Source: SPCO01 sp964427285 (GTDB lineage: Bacteria > Chloroflexota > Limnocylindria > Limnocylindrales > CSP1-4). From it: DNA of 64,000 nucleotides. Under the pieces are notes generated by a model. That model did no database searches. It worked only from the letters and a program-made list of their open reading frames with translations, and was not told the DNA's origin. The translations under genes and the position numbers were made by a program. The first letter of the stretch is position 1; every line of letters begins with the position of its first letter. This document shows, piece after piece, positions 30,480-38,602 of this stretch. Location: NCBI GenBank assembly GCA_964427285.1, contig CAYRTS010000004.1, forward strand, positions 22,475 to 86,474, written 5' to 3'.

Positions 30480-31091
30480 TCAATCGACGTCGATCATCCA
30501 GTAGTACAGGGCGTCTCCGCGATCGTTCGCGAAGCGGACCTTGACCTGGACGGACCACGTACCGGACGGCGGCGCGTCAAACAGCACGGGCCAGCCTGAG
30601 CCCGCTTCCATGGCCAGCGCCCCGGTCCCGTCTCGATTACCGGGCATGACCCGGCTGACGCTCCATTCGGCGATCTCCAGGGGCCCTGCCAGGGTCAGCG
30701 CGAAGCGCTCGCCTGAGCCGACGTGAATGGGACTCCCATTCAACCACGGTGCGCCCGAGCCGCCGTTCTCCCAGGTGAACGTTCCGAGTTGGCCGACGAC
30801 CGGGTCTCCGCCCTCGACCGCGACGGATGCGGCCGGCGGTTCGGCCATCGCCGGTTCCGGCGTGGATGACTCGGTCGGCACAGGCTCGGGCGAGGCGCCA
30901 GAGCGGGTCTCGATCGCCGAGGGCTCGGCCGTCGCCGTGGGCTGCGCGCTGTCTGTCGATGCGGGCGCGGCGGTCGCGGCGGTCGCGTCGCTCGCGGCGG
31001 GACTTCCGCCTGCTCGACTGCACCCGCCGGCGACCAAGCTCAGCGATAGGACCGCGACCCCGAGCCGTCGAGAGCATCGATTGACCTTCAC
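30480..31091 (-). CDS. Putative lipoprotein
   Basis: A 203-residue exported protein. The start is the GTG at 31091 (MKVNRCSRRLGVAVLSLSLV) followed by the lipobox AGGC. A long disordered linker rich in S, T, A, P and E (residues 25-100) leads to a compact C-terminal domain of about 100 residues, with TFTWENGGSGAPWLNGSPIH, SGERFALTLAGPLEIAEWSV and GTWSVQVKVRFANDRGDALY. This looks like an all-beta domain. I do not recognise the family. It is downstream of two other exported proteins on the same strand and may belong with them. Confidence 0.7.
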   Translation of the reverse strand: MKVNRCSRRLGVAVLSLSLVAGGCSRAGGSPAASDATAATAAPASTDSAQPTATAEPSAIETRSGASPEPVPTESSTPEPAMAEPPAASVAVEGGDPVVGQLGTFTWENGGSGAPWLNGSPIHVGSGERFALTLAGPLEIAEWSVSRVMPGNRDGTGALAMEAGSGWPVLFDAPPSGTWSVQVKVRFANDRGDALYYWMIDVD

Positions 31092-31152
31092 GGTGAGTTC
31101 CTTCCATACGGGTGGCGCGGGATCCGTCGGGATCCCGCGCCTGATGCTGCCG

Positions 31153-32187
31153 TTACGGGCTGACGGCCACCACGACCGTCGCCGACGTTGAAGCGAGGAG
31201 GCCCTCATCCGGCGGTCGGGCGAAGACTGCCCGGAACTCTGTCCGCGCCTGGAGGCTGAGCGACGTGGTGTACGTCCCCGAAGTGGCGCCGTTTGCCATC
31301 GTGCCGACCGTCGTCCACGCCGTCGTCCCGGCCGGGCGCCGTTGGAGCGTCACCGTCCGCAATGCCACCGGATTGAGGGCCAGACGGACATAGCTGGCGA
31401 CCTCGGCGACCTTGAGGGTTGCCGTCAAGGTCGTCGTCCCGCCCCTGGCAATGGCGGTCGGGCTGGCGGCGAGCGCCAGGGTGGTCGACAGGGACAGGCA
31501 GGTGGAGTACTTCGCGCCCCAGCCCTGCATGTCGTACTGCAGTTGCAGGCTGGCCACGTCGCATCGGCCGAATGCATGGGCGTTCCAGCCGGCATTCGGC
31601 TTGGTCCGCGAAAGCTCCTGGACGACGGCATCGGTGTAGTCGGCGTTGCCAGCAAGGTTGGCATGATGGTTGAGGATCTCAACGTGGCCGAACTCATCGA
31701 GGATGACGTTCTCGACGTCGTAGCAACCATCGGGCCACGTCGCATACGCCTGGCACCAGCGGAGCGAGCCCCAGTCGAACCGGTGGCCCTGCTCGCGCAT
31801 CCAGATCGAGTAGCCCGTCGGGGCATTGCGGGTGAAGCAGGCAAGGCCCTGCACGCCGCAGGTGGCCAGAGTCCCGTATCCGATCAGGTTGGGTGCTCCG
31901 GCCGCGTACGAGAACGTGGCCGCCTGTGAGCTTCGAGTGATCGTCACGTCGGCGGCGGCGGCGACGATCGGCACCTGGTAGGCAAGCGGCGGCACGGAGC
32001 CGGATCGCCAACTGAACGGCAGCGCCTGGCCCTGGTTGAACCGCCCGCCCGACAGGATCGGGTCCGGGCCATGGGCGGCGGCGCCGGCCGCCGTGGCGAG
32101 CAGGGCGAAGACCACGGCGACGGTACCCGCCAGGGTGCGGACACCGCGCATCGGAGTCTTCAGGGAGTGCCAGTTCCAGCTGTTCAT
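31153..32187 (-). CDS. Exported zincin-like protein with a D in place of the first zinc histidine
   Basis: A 344-residue secreted protein: signal peptide (VRTLAGTVAVVFALLATAAG, cleavage near AAAHG), a metzincin-like domain (residues about 40-230) and a C-terminal Ig-like beta domain (TTLALAASPTAIARGGTTTL onward). The helix where zincins have HExxH reads ILDEFGHVEILNHH, so the first ligand is Asp while the Glu, second His and downstream HH remain. A single C-to-G change in the codon would explain it. Six cysteines could form disulfides. Its ATG overlaps the stop of the upstream gene (ATGA). Confidence 0.75.
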   Translation of the reverse strand: MNSWNWHSLKTPMRGVRTLAGTVAVVFALLATAAGAAAHGPDPILSGGRFNQGQALPFSWRSGSVPPLAYQVPIVAAAADVTITRSSQAATFSYAAGAPNLIGYGTLATCGVQGLACFTRNAPTGYSIWMREQGHRFDWGSLRWCQAYATWPDGCYDVENVILDEFGHVEILNHHANLAGNADYTDAVVQELSRTKPNAGWNAHAFGRCDVASLQLQYDMQGWGAKYSTCLSLSTTLALAASPTAIARGGTTTLTATLKVAEVASYVRLALNPVALRTVTLQRRPAGTTAWTTVGTMANGATSGTYTTSLSLQARTEFRAVFARPPDEGLLASTSATVVVAVSP

Positions 32188-33344
32188 CGCGCGACCTCGT
32201 CGAGTCGGACGGTGATGCCGTCAGGAACATGGCGGAGCCTGGTCTGGGCGTTGGGTCCGCCTGCCGGCAGACGCCCTTCGGGACCGAGCGCGACCCAGCC
32301 GGGCGGCACCCGCGTCGAGGCACCGGCGGTGTGCGGCGTGGCAACCAGGCGGGCGCCGTCTGGCATCTGGCCGAGGTCGCTGGCCGACGACCCGTCCAGC
32401 GCGATCGCGCGCAGCACGACGCCCGCACTGGTCAGGACTTCGTGGACGACCCGCGGTCCAGCCGCGGTCGGGATGACCACGGCGGATGCCCCGGCATCCG
32501 CGAGGATCCGTCTAGTGCCGGTCCGGAGGTCCACCGCGAGAATGGGGCAGGGGAAACCGGGGCAGGCGGCGTAGGTCACGAGCAGGTCGCCATCGAGGCC
32601 GATCATCGCGCCCAGATCGGGCTCGGCCAGAACGAGCACCAGCCCGTCGGCCGGATCGATCACTCGCGTCCGGCACGCGGCCTCGCCGCACGATTGCACG
32701 GCCAGGATCCGACCGGACACGTCCCACGCAAACTCGGTCGTCCAGGTCCGGCCGAAGCGATCGTCCGGGTCCATCGGGTCGAGGACGAGGACGGCCGGCG
32801 AAGACCCGTCAAGTGGCCTCGCCCAGATCCCGAGATCTGCGCGGGTCGCTCGGTTGACCCGCAGTTCATAGATCGTCGCACGCGCCGAATCGATCGTCGC
32901 TCGGCGCACGACGTCAGTCTCCTCGGCCACCGCCCACGAGCACTCATGCGCGACGTCCACGGCTTCGAGCTGCGACACCACCCCGTCATCGGCGCCGACG
33001 AGGACGATCCGGCCGAATGGGCCAGCGGCGAATGACTCGGGTGGCAGGTCCATCACCCCACTCGATCCGTTGCCATCCACGCCCAGGGCGAGACGCTGGC
33101 CCTCCAGGGCACCGGTTCGGTCGAGGCGGGCGTCCAGCCGGAACCAGGCCTCCTGGCGCAGGTCGTCGAGGCCGGCCGGCCCCGGGGCCCGCGCGGCCGC
33201 GGCCGGGCCGCTCGCTTCGGTTCCACATGCGCGCGACACCCATGCGTGCGGCCCGGCGCCCAGTGTCGTGCTTGCGACCGACCCGACCGCCAGGACGGCG
33301 ATCACCCCCGGTCCAATCCAACGCAGCCATCGTGGCTCCAACAC
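32184..33344 (-). CDS. Membrane-anchored or exported protein, probable beta-propeller
   Basis: A 386-residue protein. I start at the GTG at 33344, seven bases after GGAGGAG, giving LEPRWLRWIGPGVIAVLAVG as signal sequence or anchor; the open frame extends to 33497. The rest has repeated strands of the WD40/TolB-like type (FGRIVLVGADDGVVSQLEAV, ILAVQSCGEAACRTRVIDPA, LILAVDLRTGTRRILA-like blocks). Repeats end in D-P or D-G turns. Function unknown. It is the first gene of a minus-strand group with the zincin-like and lipoprotein genes, divergent from the cobalamin riboswitch. Confidence 0.7.
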   Translation of the reverse strand: MLEPRWLRWIGPGVIAVLAVGSVASTTLGAGPHAWVSRACGTEASGPAAAARAPGPAGLDDLRQEAWFRLDARLDRTGALEGQRLALGVDGNGSSGVMDLPPESFAAGPFGRIVLVGADDGVVSQLEAVDVAHECSWAVAEETDVVRRATIDSARATIYELRVNRATRADLGIWARPLDGSSPAVLVLDPMDPDDRFGRTWTTEFAWDVSGRILAVQSCGEAACRTRVIDPADGLVLVLAEPDLGAMIGLDGDLLVTYAACPGFPCPILAVDLRTGTRRILADAGASAVVIPTAAGPRVVHEVLTSAGVVLRAIALDGSSASDLGQMPDGARLVATPHTAGASTRVPPGWVALGPEGRLPAGGPNAQTRLRHVPDGITVRLDEVAR

Positions 33345-33484
33345 GGTTTCACTCCTCCGGCGGGACTGGCTGTGGCGGGAGGAGGCGAGGTGGCGATCTT
33401 CGCAGGCGACGCTCACCTGCGGCTTATCAGCGCCTTCATCCGGGATTACCAGGCACGGTCGGCGGGGCGCGGGCCGCCCTGTGC

Positions 33485-33490
33485 TACGCT
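33485..33490 (+). promoter_or_regulatory. -10 element (TACGCT) of the btu operon
   Basis: TACGCT lies about 15-20 bases before the first conserved elements of the cobalamin riboswitch, so transcription would begin at the riboswitch 5' edge. No strong -35 element is visible. Confidence 0.45.
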
Positions 33491-33504
33491 CGCGCACGAC
33501 AAAC

Positions 33505-33660
33505 TTCTGTCACGCCGCGTGGTCGCGAAGCCGGTGTAATCCCGGCACAGTCCCGCTACGGTGAGCGCCCTTTCGAGGGCGCGAGTCCGGTCGCCGACCG
33601 CACGGTGCATGCTCGAACCTTCGAGAGAAAGGTAGGCAGGACCGTGCGACCCTCCGGCTG
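33505..33660 (+). ncRNA. Cobalamin riboswitch
   Basis: The conserved core of the cobalamin riboswitch is readable. GCCGGTGTAATCCCGGCAC (33530-33547) is followed by AGTCCCGCTACGGTGA (33549-33564). A GC-rich hairpin comes next (GCGCCC / GGGCGC at 33565-33582). The B12-box counterpart is GAGTCCGGTCGCCGACCG (33583-33600). Outer elements CGCACG near 33493 and CGTGCG near 33643 may close the structure. It precedes btuFCD, whose expression it should reduce when cobalamin is abundant. The boundaries are approximate; the core identity is firm, although the B12 box departs from the usual AGCCAGGAGACC form. Confidence 0.85.
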
Positions 33661-33662
33661 AC

Positions 33663-33694
33663 ACCCCTCGTTCGACGCCATCGATGCGAGGGGT
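33663..33694 (+). terminator. Hairpin downstream of the cobalamin riboswitch, likely expression platform
   Basis: ACCCCTCG (33663-33670) pairs with CGAGGGGT (33687-33694) over a 16-base loop and is followed by TTGCGATT, a weak T-rich stretch. Its place between the aptamer and the btuF start fits a transcription-terminating expression platform. Confidence 0.55.
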
Positions 33695-33743
33695 TTGCGA
33701 TTCGTTCGCCCGTCTCGCTCCACACGGTTACAGGAGAGGGCCC

Positions 33744-34787
33744 TTGTCCCGCGTTCGACCCACAACCCTGCTTGTCGTCGTCACGCTCGTGCTGGTCGCG
33801 TGCGCCGGTGTCGGTGCCTCGATTCCACCGGCGGGCACGACAGTCGCAGCCACCCCGACCAGCGCGCCGACCCTGACGCCCACGCTCGCGCCGATCCCTT
33901 CGCCAACCACCGAGCCGACGCCGACCCCGGCCTTCCCGATCACCCTGACCGACGATGAGGGCGTCACCGTTGAGATCGTCTCGGAACCGCAGCGAATCGT
34001 CTCGCTCACCCCTGCGACGACCGAGATCCTGTTCGCACTCGGCGCGGGGTCACGGGTCGTGGCCACCACGGACTTCGATGACTATCCGCCCGAGGCCGTT
34101 GCGCTCCCGGATGTCGCCAGTTACACGGCCGTCGACATCGAAGCGATCGTCGGCCTCGAGGCGGACCTGGTCATCGCCGGCGGCAATTTCTTCAACCCGC
34201 CCGAGGCCATCGCCCGGCTTCGATCATTGGGCATCCCGGTTCTCGTCGTATACGCTCCGGACCTGGCCGCCGTCCTCGACGATATCGAGTTGATCGGGGC
34301 GGCCGTCGGGCTCAGCGAAGCCTCCCTGGCGATGACCACGACGATGCAGGCCGGGTTCGACGATGTTGCGACGGCGACATCCACGTTGACCCGACCGCGA
34401 ACCTTCTACGAGCTCGATGCCACCGCGGCGATCTACACGGCTGCGGACGGCTCGTTCATCGAGGAGATGGTCGAACTCGCCGGCGGCGATCCGATCACGA
34501 CCGGCAGCACGACGGACTTCGCGATCTCGATCGAGAAGCTGATCGCTGCCGACCCCGAGCTGATCCTGCTCGGCGACGCCGCGTATGGCGTCACGGCCGA
34601 ACAGGTCGCCGCGCGAGCCGGCTGGAACGTGATGAGCGCGGTCAAGTCCGGGGCGATCCGAGCCGTCAACGACCTGATCGTGACCCGCCCCGGGCCGCGT
34701 CTCGTCCAGGGCCTGCGCGAGCTGGCGCTGGCGATCCATCCGGACCTCGTGCTGCCGCCCGCGGCCCCGATCCCCGCGGTGCCCTGA
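33744..34787 (+). CDS. btuF: Cobalamin (corrinoid) ABC transporter substrate-binding lipoprotein
   Basis: A 347-residue binding protein of the BtuF/FhuD class. The TTG start at 33744 follows GGAGAGG. The signal peptide ends in a lipobox (LVLVAC), then a T/P-rich linker (about 50 residues) reaches the binding domain: IVSLTPATTEILFALGAGSR, TDFDDYPPEAVALPDVASYT, IEAIVGLEADLVIAGG and TFYELDATAAIYTAADGSFI. The cobalamin riboswitch upstream makes a corrinoid the likely substrate rather than a siderophore. It is followed by permease and ATPase genes. Confidence 0.9.
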   Translation: MSRVRPTTLLVVVTLVLVACAGVGASIPPAGTTVAATPTSAPTLTPTLAPIPSPTTEPTPTPAFPITLTDDEGVTVEIVSEPQRIVSLTPATTEILFALGAGSRVVATTDFDDYPPEAVALPDVASYTAVDIEAIVGLEADLVIAGGNFFNPPEAIARLRSLGIPVLVVYAPDLAAVLDDIELIGAAVGLSEASLAMTTTMQAGFDDVATATSTLTRPRTFYELDATAAIYTAADGSFIEEMVELAGGDPITTGSTTDFAISIEKLIAADPELILLGDAAYGVTAEQVAARAGWNVMSAVKSGAIRAVNDLIVTRPGPRLVQGLRELALAIHPDLVLPPAAPIPAVP

Positions 34788-34795
34788 ACACGACG

Positions 34796-35878
34796 ATGGC
34801 ATCCCGCGGCGAAGCCCTGCCGAGATCTGGAGTCCGTGTCGGCCCGTCTCGTGGTCTCGGTGACCGGCCGTCCGCCCTGATCGGGCTCGGATTCATCGCA
34901 CTGGCGGTCGCCCTCGTCGCGGGTGTCGGTTTTGGATCGGTCGCGGTCGCGCCCGGCGACACCGTCGCGATCCTGGCGCACCGGCTGCTGGGCCTTGACC
35001 TTGCCCGGACCTGGTCAGATGCAGCCGAGACAATCGTGATGGAGTTGCGCCTGCCGAGGGTGCTCACGTCGATGCTGGTCGGGTGCGCGTTGGCCGTCGC
35101 CGGCGCCACCTACCAGGGCCTGCTCAGAAACCCGCTCGCCGACCCGTATGTCCTGGGTACCGCGTCCGGCGCCGCGCTCGGGGCGGCCATCGCGGTGATC
35201 ATCCCGGTCCGGTTCGTCGTGCTCGAATTTGGGCTGCTCCACGGGCTCGCCTTCGTGGGGGCCCTGGCCTCGATCTACACGGTTTATCGCCTGTCTCGTG
35301 TCACAGGACTCGCGCCACTCACGAGTCTGCTGCTGACCGGGTACGCGGTTGGTTCGCTGCTGGCGGCGGGACTGGCCATGGCCATGTACCTGTCCGGGGC
35401 GGCGCTCCGCCAGATCTTCATCTACCTCCTCGGCAGCTTCGACGCCGCGACGTGGGCGCGGCTCGCCGGTGCGGTCCCGATCGTCGCGATCGGTTGCGTC
35501 GGGATCCTGTTGCGGGCCCGTTCGCTCAACGGCCTCCTCCTGGGCGAGCAGACCGCGATGCACCTCGGGATCAACGTCCGGCGGGAACGCGCGATCCTGC
35601 TCGGCCTGGCGTCGCTTGTCACGGCCGCCGCGGTCGCGATCAGCGGGCTCATCGGGTTCGTTGGGCTCGTCGTCCCGCACGTCGTGCGGCTGATCGTCGG
35701 CCCGTCCGCTCGCGCCGTCCTCCCGATCTCGGCGATCGGGGGCGCCGCCCTGCTGGCCTACGCTGACCTCGCGGCGCGATTGCTCGGCGAGATCCCGGTC
35801 GGTGTCGTGACCGCCGTCCTCGGCGCCCCGTTCTTCCTGCTGATCCTGCGCCGGGCTCGGACCGGCTACGAACTTTGA
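34796..35878 (+). CDS. btuC: Cobalamin ABC transporter permease
   Basis: A 360-residue FecCD/BtuC-family permease with about ten transmembrane helices. Family blocks include LRLPRVLTSMLVGCALAVAG, ATYQGLLRNPLADPYVLGTA, SGAALGAAIAVI, LGINVRRERAI and the coupling region GLIGFVGLVVPHVVRLIVGP. It starts nine bases after the btuF stop and ends in a TTGA overlap with the ATPase gene. It should form a homodimeric channel with two copies of BtuD. Confidence 0.93.
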   Translation: MASRGEALPRSGVRVGPSRGLGDRPSALIGLGFIALAVALVAGVGFGSVAVAPGDTVAILAHRLLGLDLARTWSDAAETIVMELRLPRVLTSMLVGCALAVAGATYQGLLRNPLADPYVLGTASGAALGAAIAVIIPVRFVVLEFGLLHGLAFVGALASIYTVYRLSRVTGLAPLTSLLLTGYAVGSLLAAGLAMAMYLSGAALRQIFIYLLGSFDAATWARLAGAVPIVAIGCVGILLRARSLNGLLLGEQTAMHLGINVRRERAILLGLASLVTAAAVAISGLIGFVGLVVPHVVRLIVGPSARAVLPISAIGGAALLAYADLAARLLGEIPVGVVTAVLGAPFFLLILRRARTGYEL

Positions 35879-36627
35879 GCGGGCCCATCGTCACACTTGA
35901 CCGGGTGACCGCCGCCTATCGCGACCGCGTTGCCTTGCGCGACGTGAGCCTGGCGATCGAACGTGGTGAGCGGGTCGCCCTGATCGGGCCGAATGGCGCC
36001 GGCAAGTCCACGTTGCTGGCCGTGGTGACCGGGCTGCTGTCGACCACACGCGGGTCCGCACGGTTGGCCGGAGACCTCGTCGGCGGGCTCGATCGGCTCG
36101 AGGTCGCCCGGCGCATCGCCGTCGTGCCGGGTGCCGCGGGACTGCCGTTTGCGATGCGGGTGGAAGAGGTGATCGCGCTTGGTCGCCTCCCGCACGAAGA
36201 CCCATTTCGGGGCCCTCGTCCAGCCGATCGAGCCGCCGTCGCGGCGGCCATCGAGCGTGTCGGCGTTGGTCACCTCCTGGGTCGCGACGCCCGCGAGCTG
36301 TCGCTCGGGGAGCGCCAGCTCGTGCTGATCGCCATGGCCGTCGCACAGGCCGCGCCGGTCCTGATCCTGGACGAGCCGACGGTCCACCTGGACCTGCGCC
36401 ACCAGGTCGGGGCGATGGAACTCCTGGTCGATCTGAACGAGCGTGACGGGACGACGGTGATCGCCGTTCTCCACGACCTCGCCCTGGCCAGCCACTTCTT
36501 CCCGCGGTTGATCCTGCTCGACGGCGGCCAGATCGCGGCCGACGGCGCGCCGTCAGATGTACTCAGTGGCGACCGCGTCCGCGAGGTCTTCGGAGTCGAC
36601 CCGTCATTCGTTCGACTGGGCGTGTGA
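35875..36627 (+). CDS. btuD: Cobalamin ABC transporter ATP-binding protein
   Basis: A 250-residue ABC ATPase with Walker A (IGPNGAGKSTLLAVVTG), signature variant LSLGERQLVLIAMAVAQ, Walker B (VLILDEPTVHLD) and H-loop (VIAVLHDLALASHFF). The signature is LSLGE rather than LSGGE, which is a conservative change seen in BtuD/FecE types. The TTG start overlaps the btuC stop, so the two are coupled. This completes the riboswitch-controlled importer. Confidence 0.93.
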   Translation: MSGPIVTLDRVTAAYRDRVALRDVSLAIERGERVALIGPNGAGKSTLLAVVTGLLSTTRGSARLAGDLVGGLDRLEVARRIAVVPGAAGLPFAMRVEEVIALGRLPHEDPFRGPRPADRAAVAAAIERVGVGHLLGRDARELSLGERQLVLIAMAVAQAAPVLILDEPTVHLDLRHQVGAMELLVDLNERDGTTVIAVLHDLALASHFFPRLILLDGGQIAADGAPSDVLSGDRVREVFGVDPSFVRLGV

Positions 36628-36672
36628 CCCGCTTCACCAAGGGCTCGGAGATGACCGTACCCATCGTCGCTG

Positions 36673-37818
36673 ATGGTGCCCCATCATGGCGCGGTGCGTA
36701 TCGCTGACTTCGCCCTGGAGCGCTTCTTCGCACGCTGGGAATTCAGCGCCCGCTACCTGTTATGCGCATCGGACGTCGAGGGCTACCCGATGGCCGACCT
36801 CCTCGCGCTCGCCGACGACCCAACCCGCGCGCTCTGGGATCACCTGAAGCTGGGCTACAGCGAGTCGACCGGTCACCCGCTCCTCCGCGCCGAGATTGCG
36901 TCTCTCTATGACGGGATCGATGCCGACGAGGTGCTCATCTTTGCCGGGGCGGAAGAGGCCCTGTTCTGTCTGATGAACGTGCTGCTTGGAGCCGGCGACC
37001 ATGCCATCGTCACGTGGCCTGGGTACCAGAGCCTGTACGAGGTCGCCCGCGCGGCCGGCGCGGAGGTCACCCTCCACGAACTCCAGGAAACGAGTGGCTG
37101 GGCGCTTGATTTGGACCGGCTTCGCCGCCAGGTCACGCCCACGACGCGGCTCATCGTGGTCAACCTGCCGCACAACCCGACCGGCATGCTGGCCGACCGC
37201 TCGACCTTCGATGGCCTGGTCACGATCGCGGCGGAGGCCGGCGCGCATCTCCTGGTCGACGAGGTCTACCGCGGTCTCGAGTTCGACGAGGGCGATCAAC
37301 TGCCGGCCGGCGCCGACGCCCTGCCGCGTGGCATCTCGCTGGGCGTCATGTCCAAGTCATTCGCGCTGGCCGGGCTACGGATCGGCTGGCTCGCCACCCA
37401 CGACCGCGAGCTGCTGGGCCGGATCGCCGCGTTCAAGGACTACACCACGATCTGCTCATCGGCGCCGTCGGAGATCCTGGCGATCATCGCCCTCCGCGCC
37501 CGCGATCGCGTCCTGGCGCGCTCCCGGGCCATCGTCGCCGCCAACATGGACCGTCTCGACGGCTTTTTCGAGGACTGGCCGGACCGGTTCAGCTGGGTTC
37601 GCCCGCGCGCGGGTTCGATCGGCTACCCGCGTCTGAGGGTGCCCGGCGTCCGCATCGATGACTGGGCGGCCGAGCTCGTGGAGGCCGAAGGCGTCCTCCT
37701 GCTCCCGGCCTCCCAGTTCGGCCACTCGGGCAATTACTTCCGACTCGGTTTCGGTCGGACCAACTTGCCCGAGGCGCTCGACCACCTCGAGGCGTTTGCG
37801 CGGCGGACCTTGCGATGA
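36673..37818 (+). CDS. PLP-dependent class I/II aminotransferase
   Basis: A 381-residue fold-type I aminotransferase. The PLP-binding lysine lies in GVMSKSFALAGLRIGWLA, with VNLPHNPTG, DEVYRGLEF and the N-terminal YSESTGHPLLRAEIA segments. It belongs to the branch annotated as capreomycidine synthase-like or generic aminotransferase. The substrate is not determinable. It follows btuD by 45 bases, so it may be riboswitch-controlled, and a role near corrinoid metabolism (CobD/CobC-like) is conceivable, but the sequence alone does not show it. An internal GTG at 36694 is an alternative start. Confidence 0.88.
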   Translation: MVPHHGAVRIADFALERFFARWEFSARYLLCASDVEGYPMADLLALADDPTRALWDHLKLGYSESTGHPLLRAEIASLYDGIDADEVLIFAGAEEALFCLMNVLLGAGDHAIVTWPGYQSLYEVARAAGAEVTLHELQETSGWALDLDRLRRQVTPTTRLIVVNLPHNPTGMLADRSTFDGLVTIAAEAGAHLLVDEVYRGLEFDEGDQLPAGADALPRGISLGVMSKSFALAGLRIGWLATHDRELLGRIAAFKDYTTICSSAPSEILAIIALRARDRVLARSRAIVAANMDRLDGFFEDWPDRFSWVRPRAGSIGYPRLRVPGVRIDDWAAELVEAEGVLLLPASQFGHSGNYFRLGFGRTNLPEALDHLEAFARRTLR

Positions 37819-37849
37819 TCCTCGCTTGGCGGCGCGGCGGCTGAACGCG

Positions 37850-38602
37850 ATGCGCATCGCCCTGTTCATCAGCTGCTACAACGATGTGCTGTTCCCCGAG
37901 GTCGGACGGGCCATCGTTCGTCTCCTTCGGCGACTGGGCCACGAGGTCGAGTTCCCCTCGGAGCAGACGTGCTGCGGGCAGATGCACTACAACTCGGGCT
38001 ATCAGGACGCCTGTATACCGCTCGTCGAGCGCTTCGTCGATGCGTTCGCGGGGTACGACGTCATCGTCACGCCCTCGGGGTCGTGCGCCTCGATGGTTCG
38101 GCGCCACCACCCGTTGGTCGCGGAGTTGGCGGCCGAACGCGGACAGGACGGCGCCGGTTTGTCGGTGCGAGTCGCCGCCGTCGCGCCCCGGGTCCTGGAG
38201 CTGAGCGAATTCCTCGTCGACGTGCTGGGCGTCACCGATGTCGGCGCCCGGTTCCCCCATACGGTGGCGTTCCACCCCACCTGCCACTCGACACGGCTGC
38301 TTGGCGTCGGGGATCGGCCGGCCCGGCTGCTCGCCGCGGTCGACGGATTGACCCTGCTCGATCTGCCTCGATCGGAGGCCTGCTGCGGGTTCGGCGGGAC
38401 GTTCGCGATCAAGAATGCCGACACCTCGGTCGCGATGGGGCTCGACAAGGTCGACGACGTCTTGCACTCCGGCGCGGAGGTCCTCACCGCCGGCGACACC
38501 TCGTGTCTGATGCACATCGGCGGGCTGCTGTCGCGGCGAGGATCAGCGGTGCGGGTGATGCACCTCGCCGAGATCCTGGCCACGACCGGGACTGACGCGT
38601 GA
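37850..38602 (+). CDS. lutA: LutA-like Fe-S oxidoreductase subunit
   Basis: A 250-residue protein with two cysteine-rich CCG domains: SEQTCCGQMHYNSGY near residue 40 and RSEACCGFGGTFAIKN near residue 180, as in LutA/GlcF-type subunits. With LutB and LutC it forms the three-part complex that oxidises L-lactate to pyruvate in Bacillus and many other bacteria. The GTGA overlap with lutB supports one operon. The start ATG lies 31 bases after the aminotransferase stop. Confidence 0.93.
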   Translation: MRIALFISCYNDVLFPEVGRAIVRLLRRLGHEVEFPSEQTCCGQMHYNSGYQDACIPLVERFVDAFAGYDVIVTPSGSCASMVRRHHPLVAELAAERGQDGAGLSVRVAAVAPRVLELSEFLVDVLGVTDVGARFPHTVAFHPTCHSTRLLGVGDRPARLLAAVDGLTLLDLPRSEACCGFGGTFAIKNADTSVAMGLDKVDDVLHSGAEVLTAGDTSCLMHIGGLLSRRGSAVRVMHLAEILATTGTDA

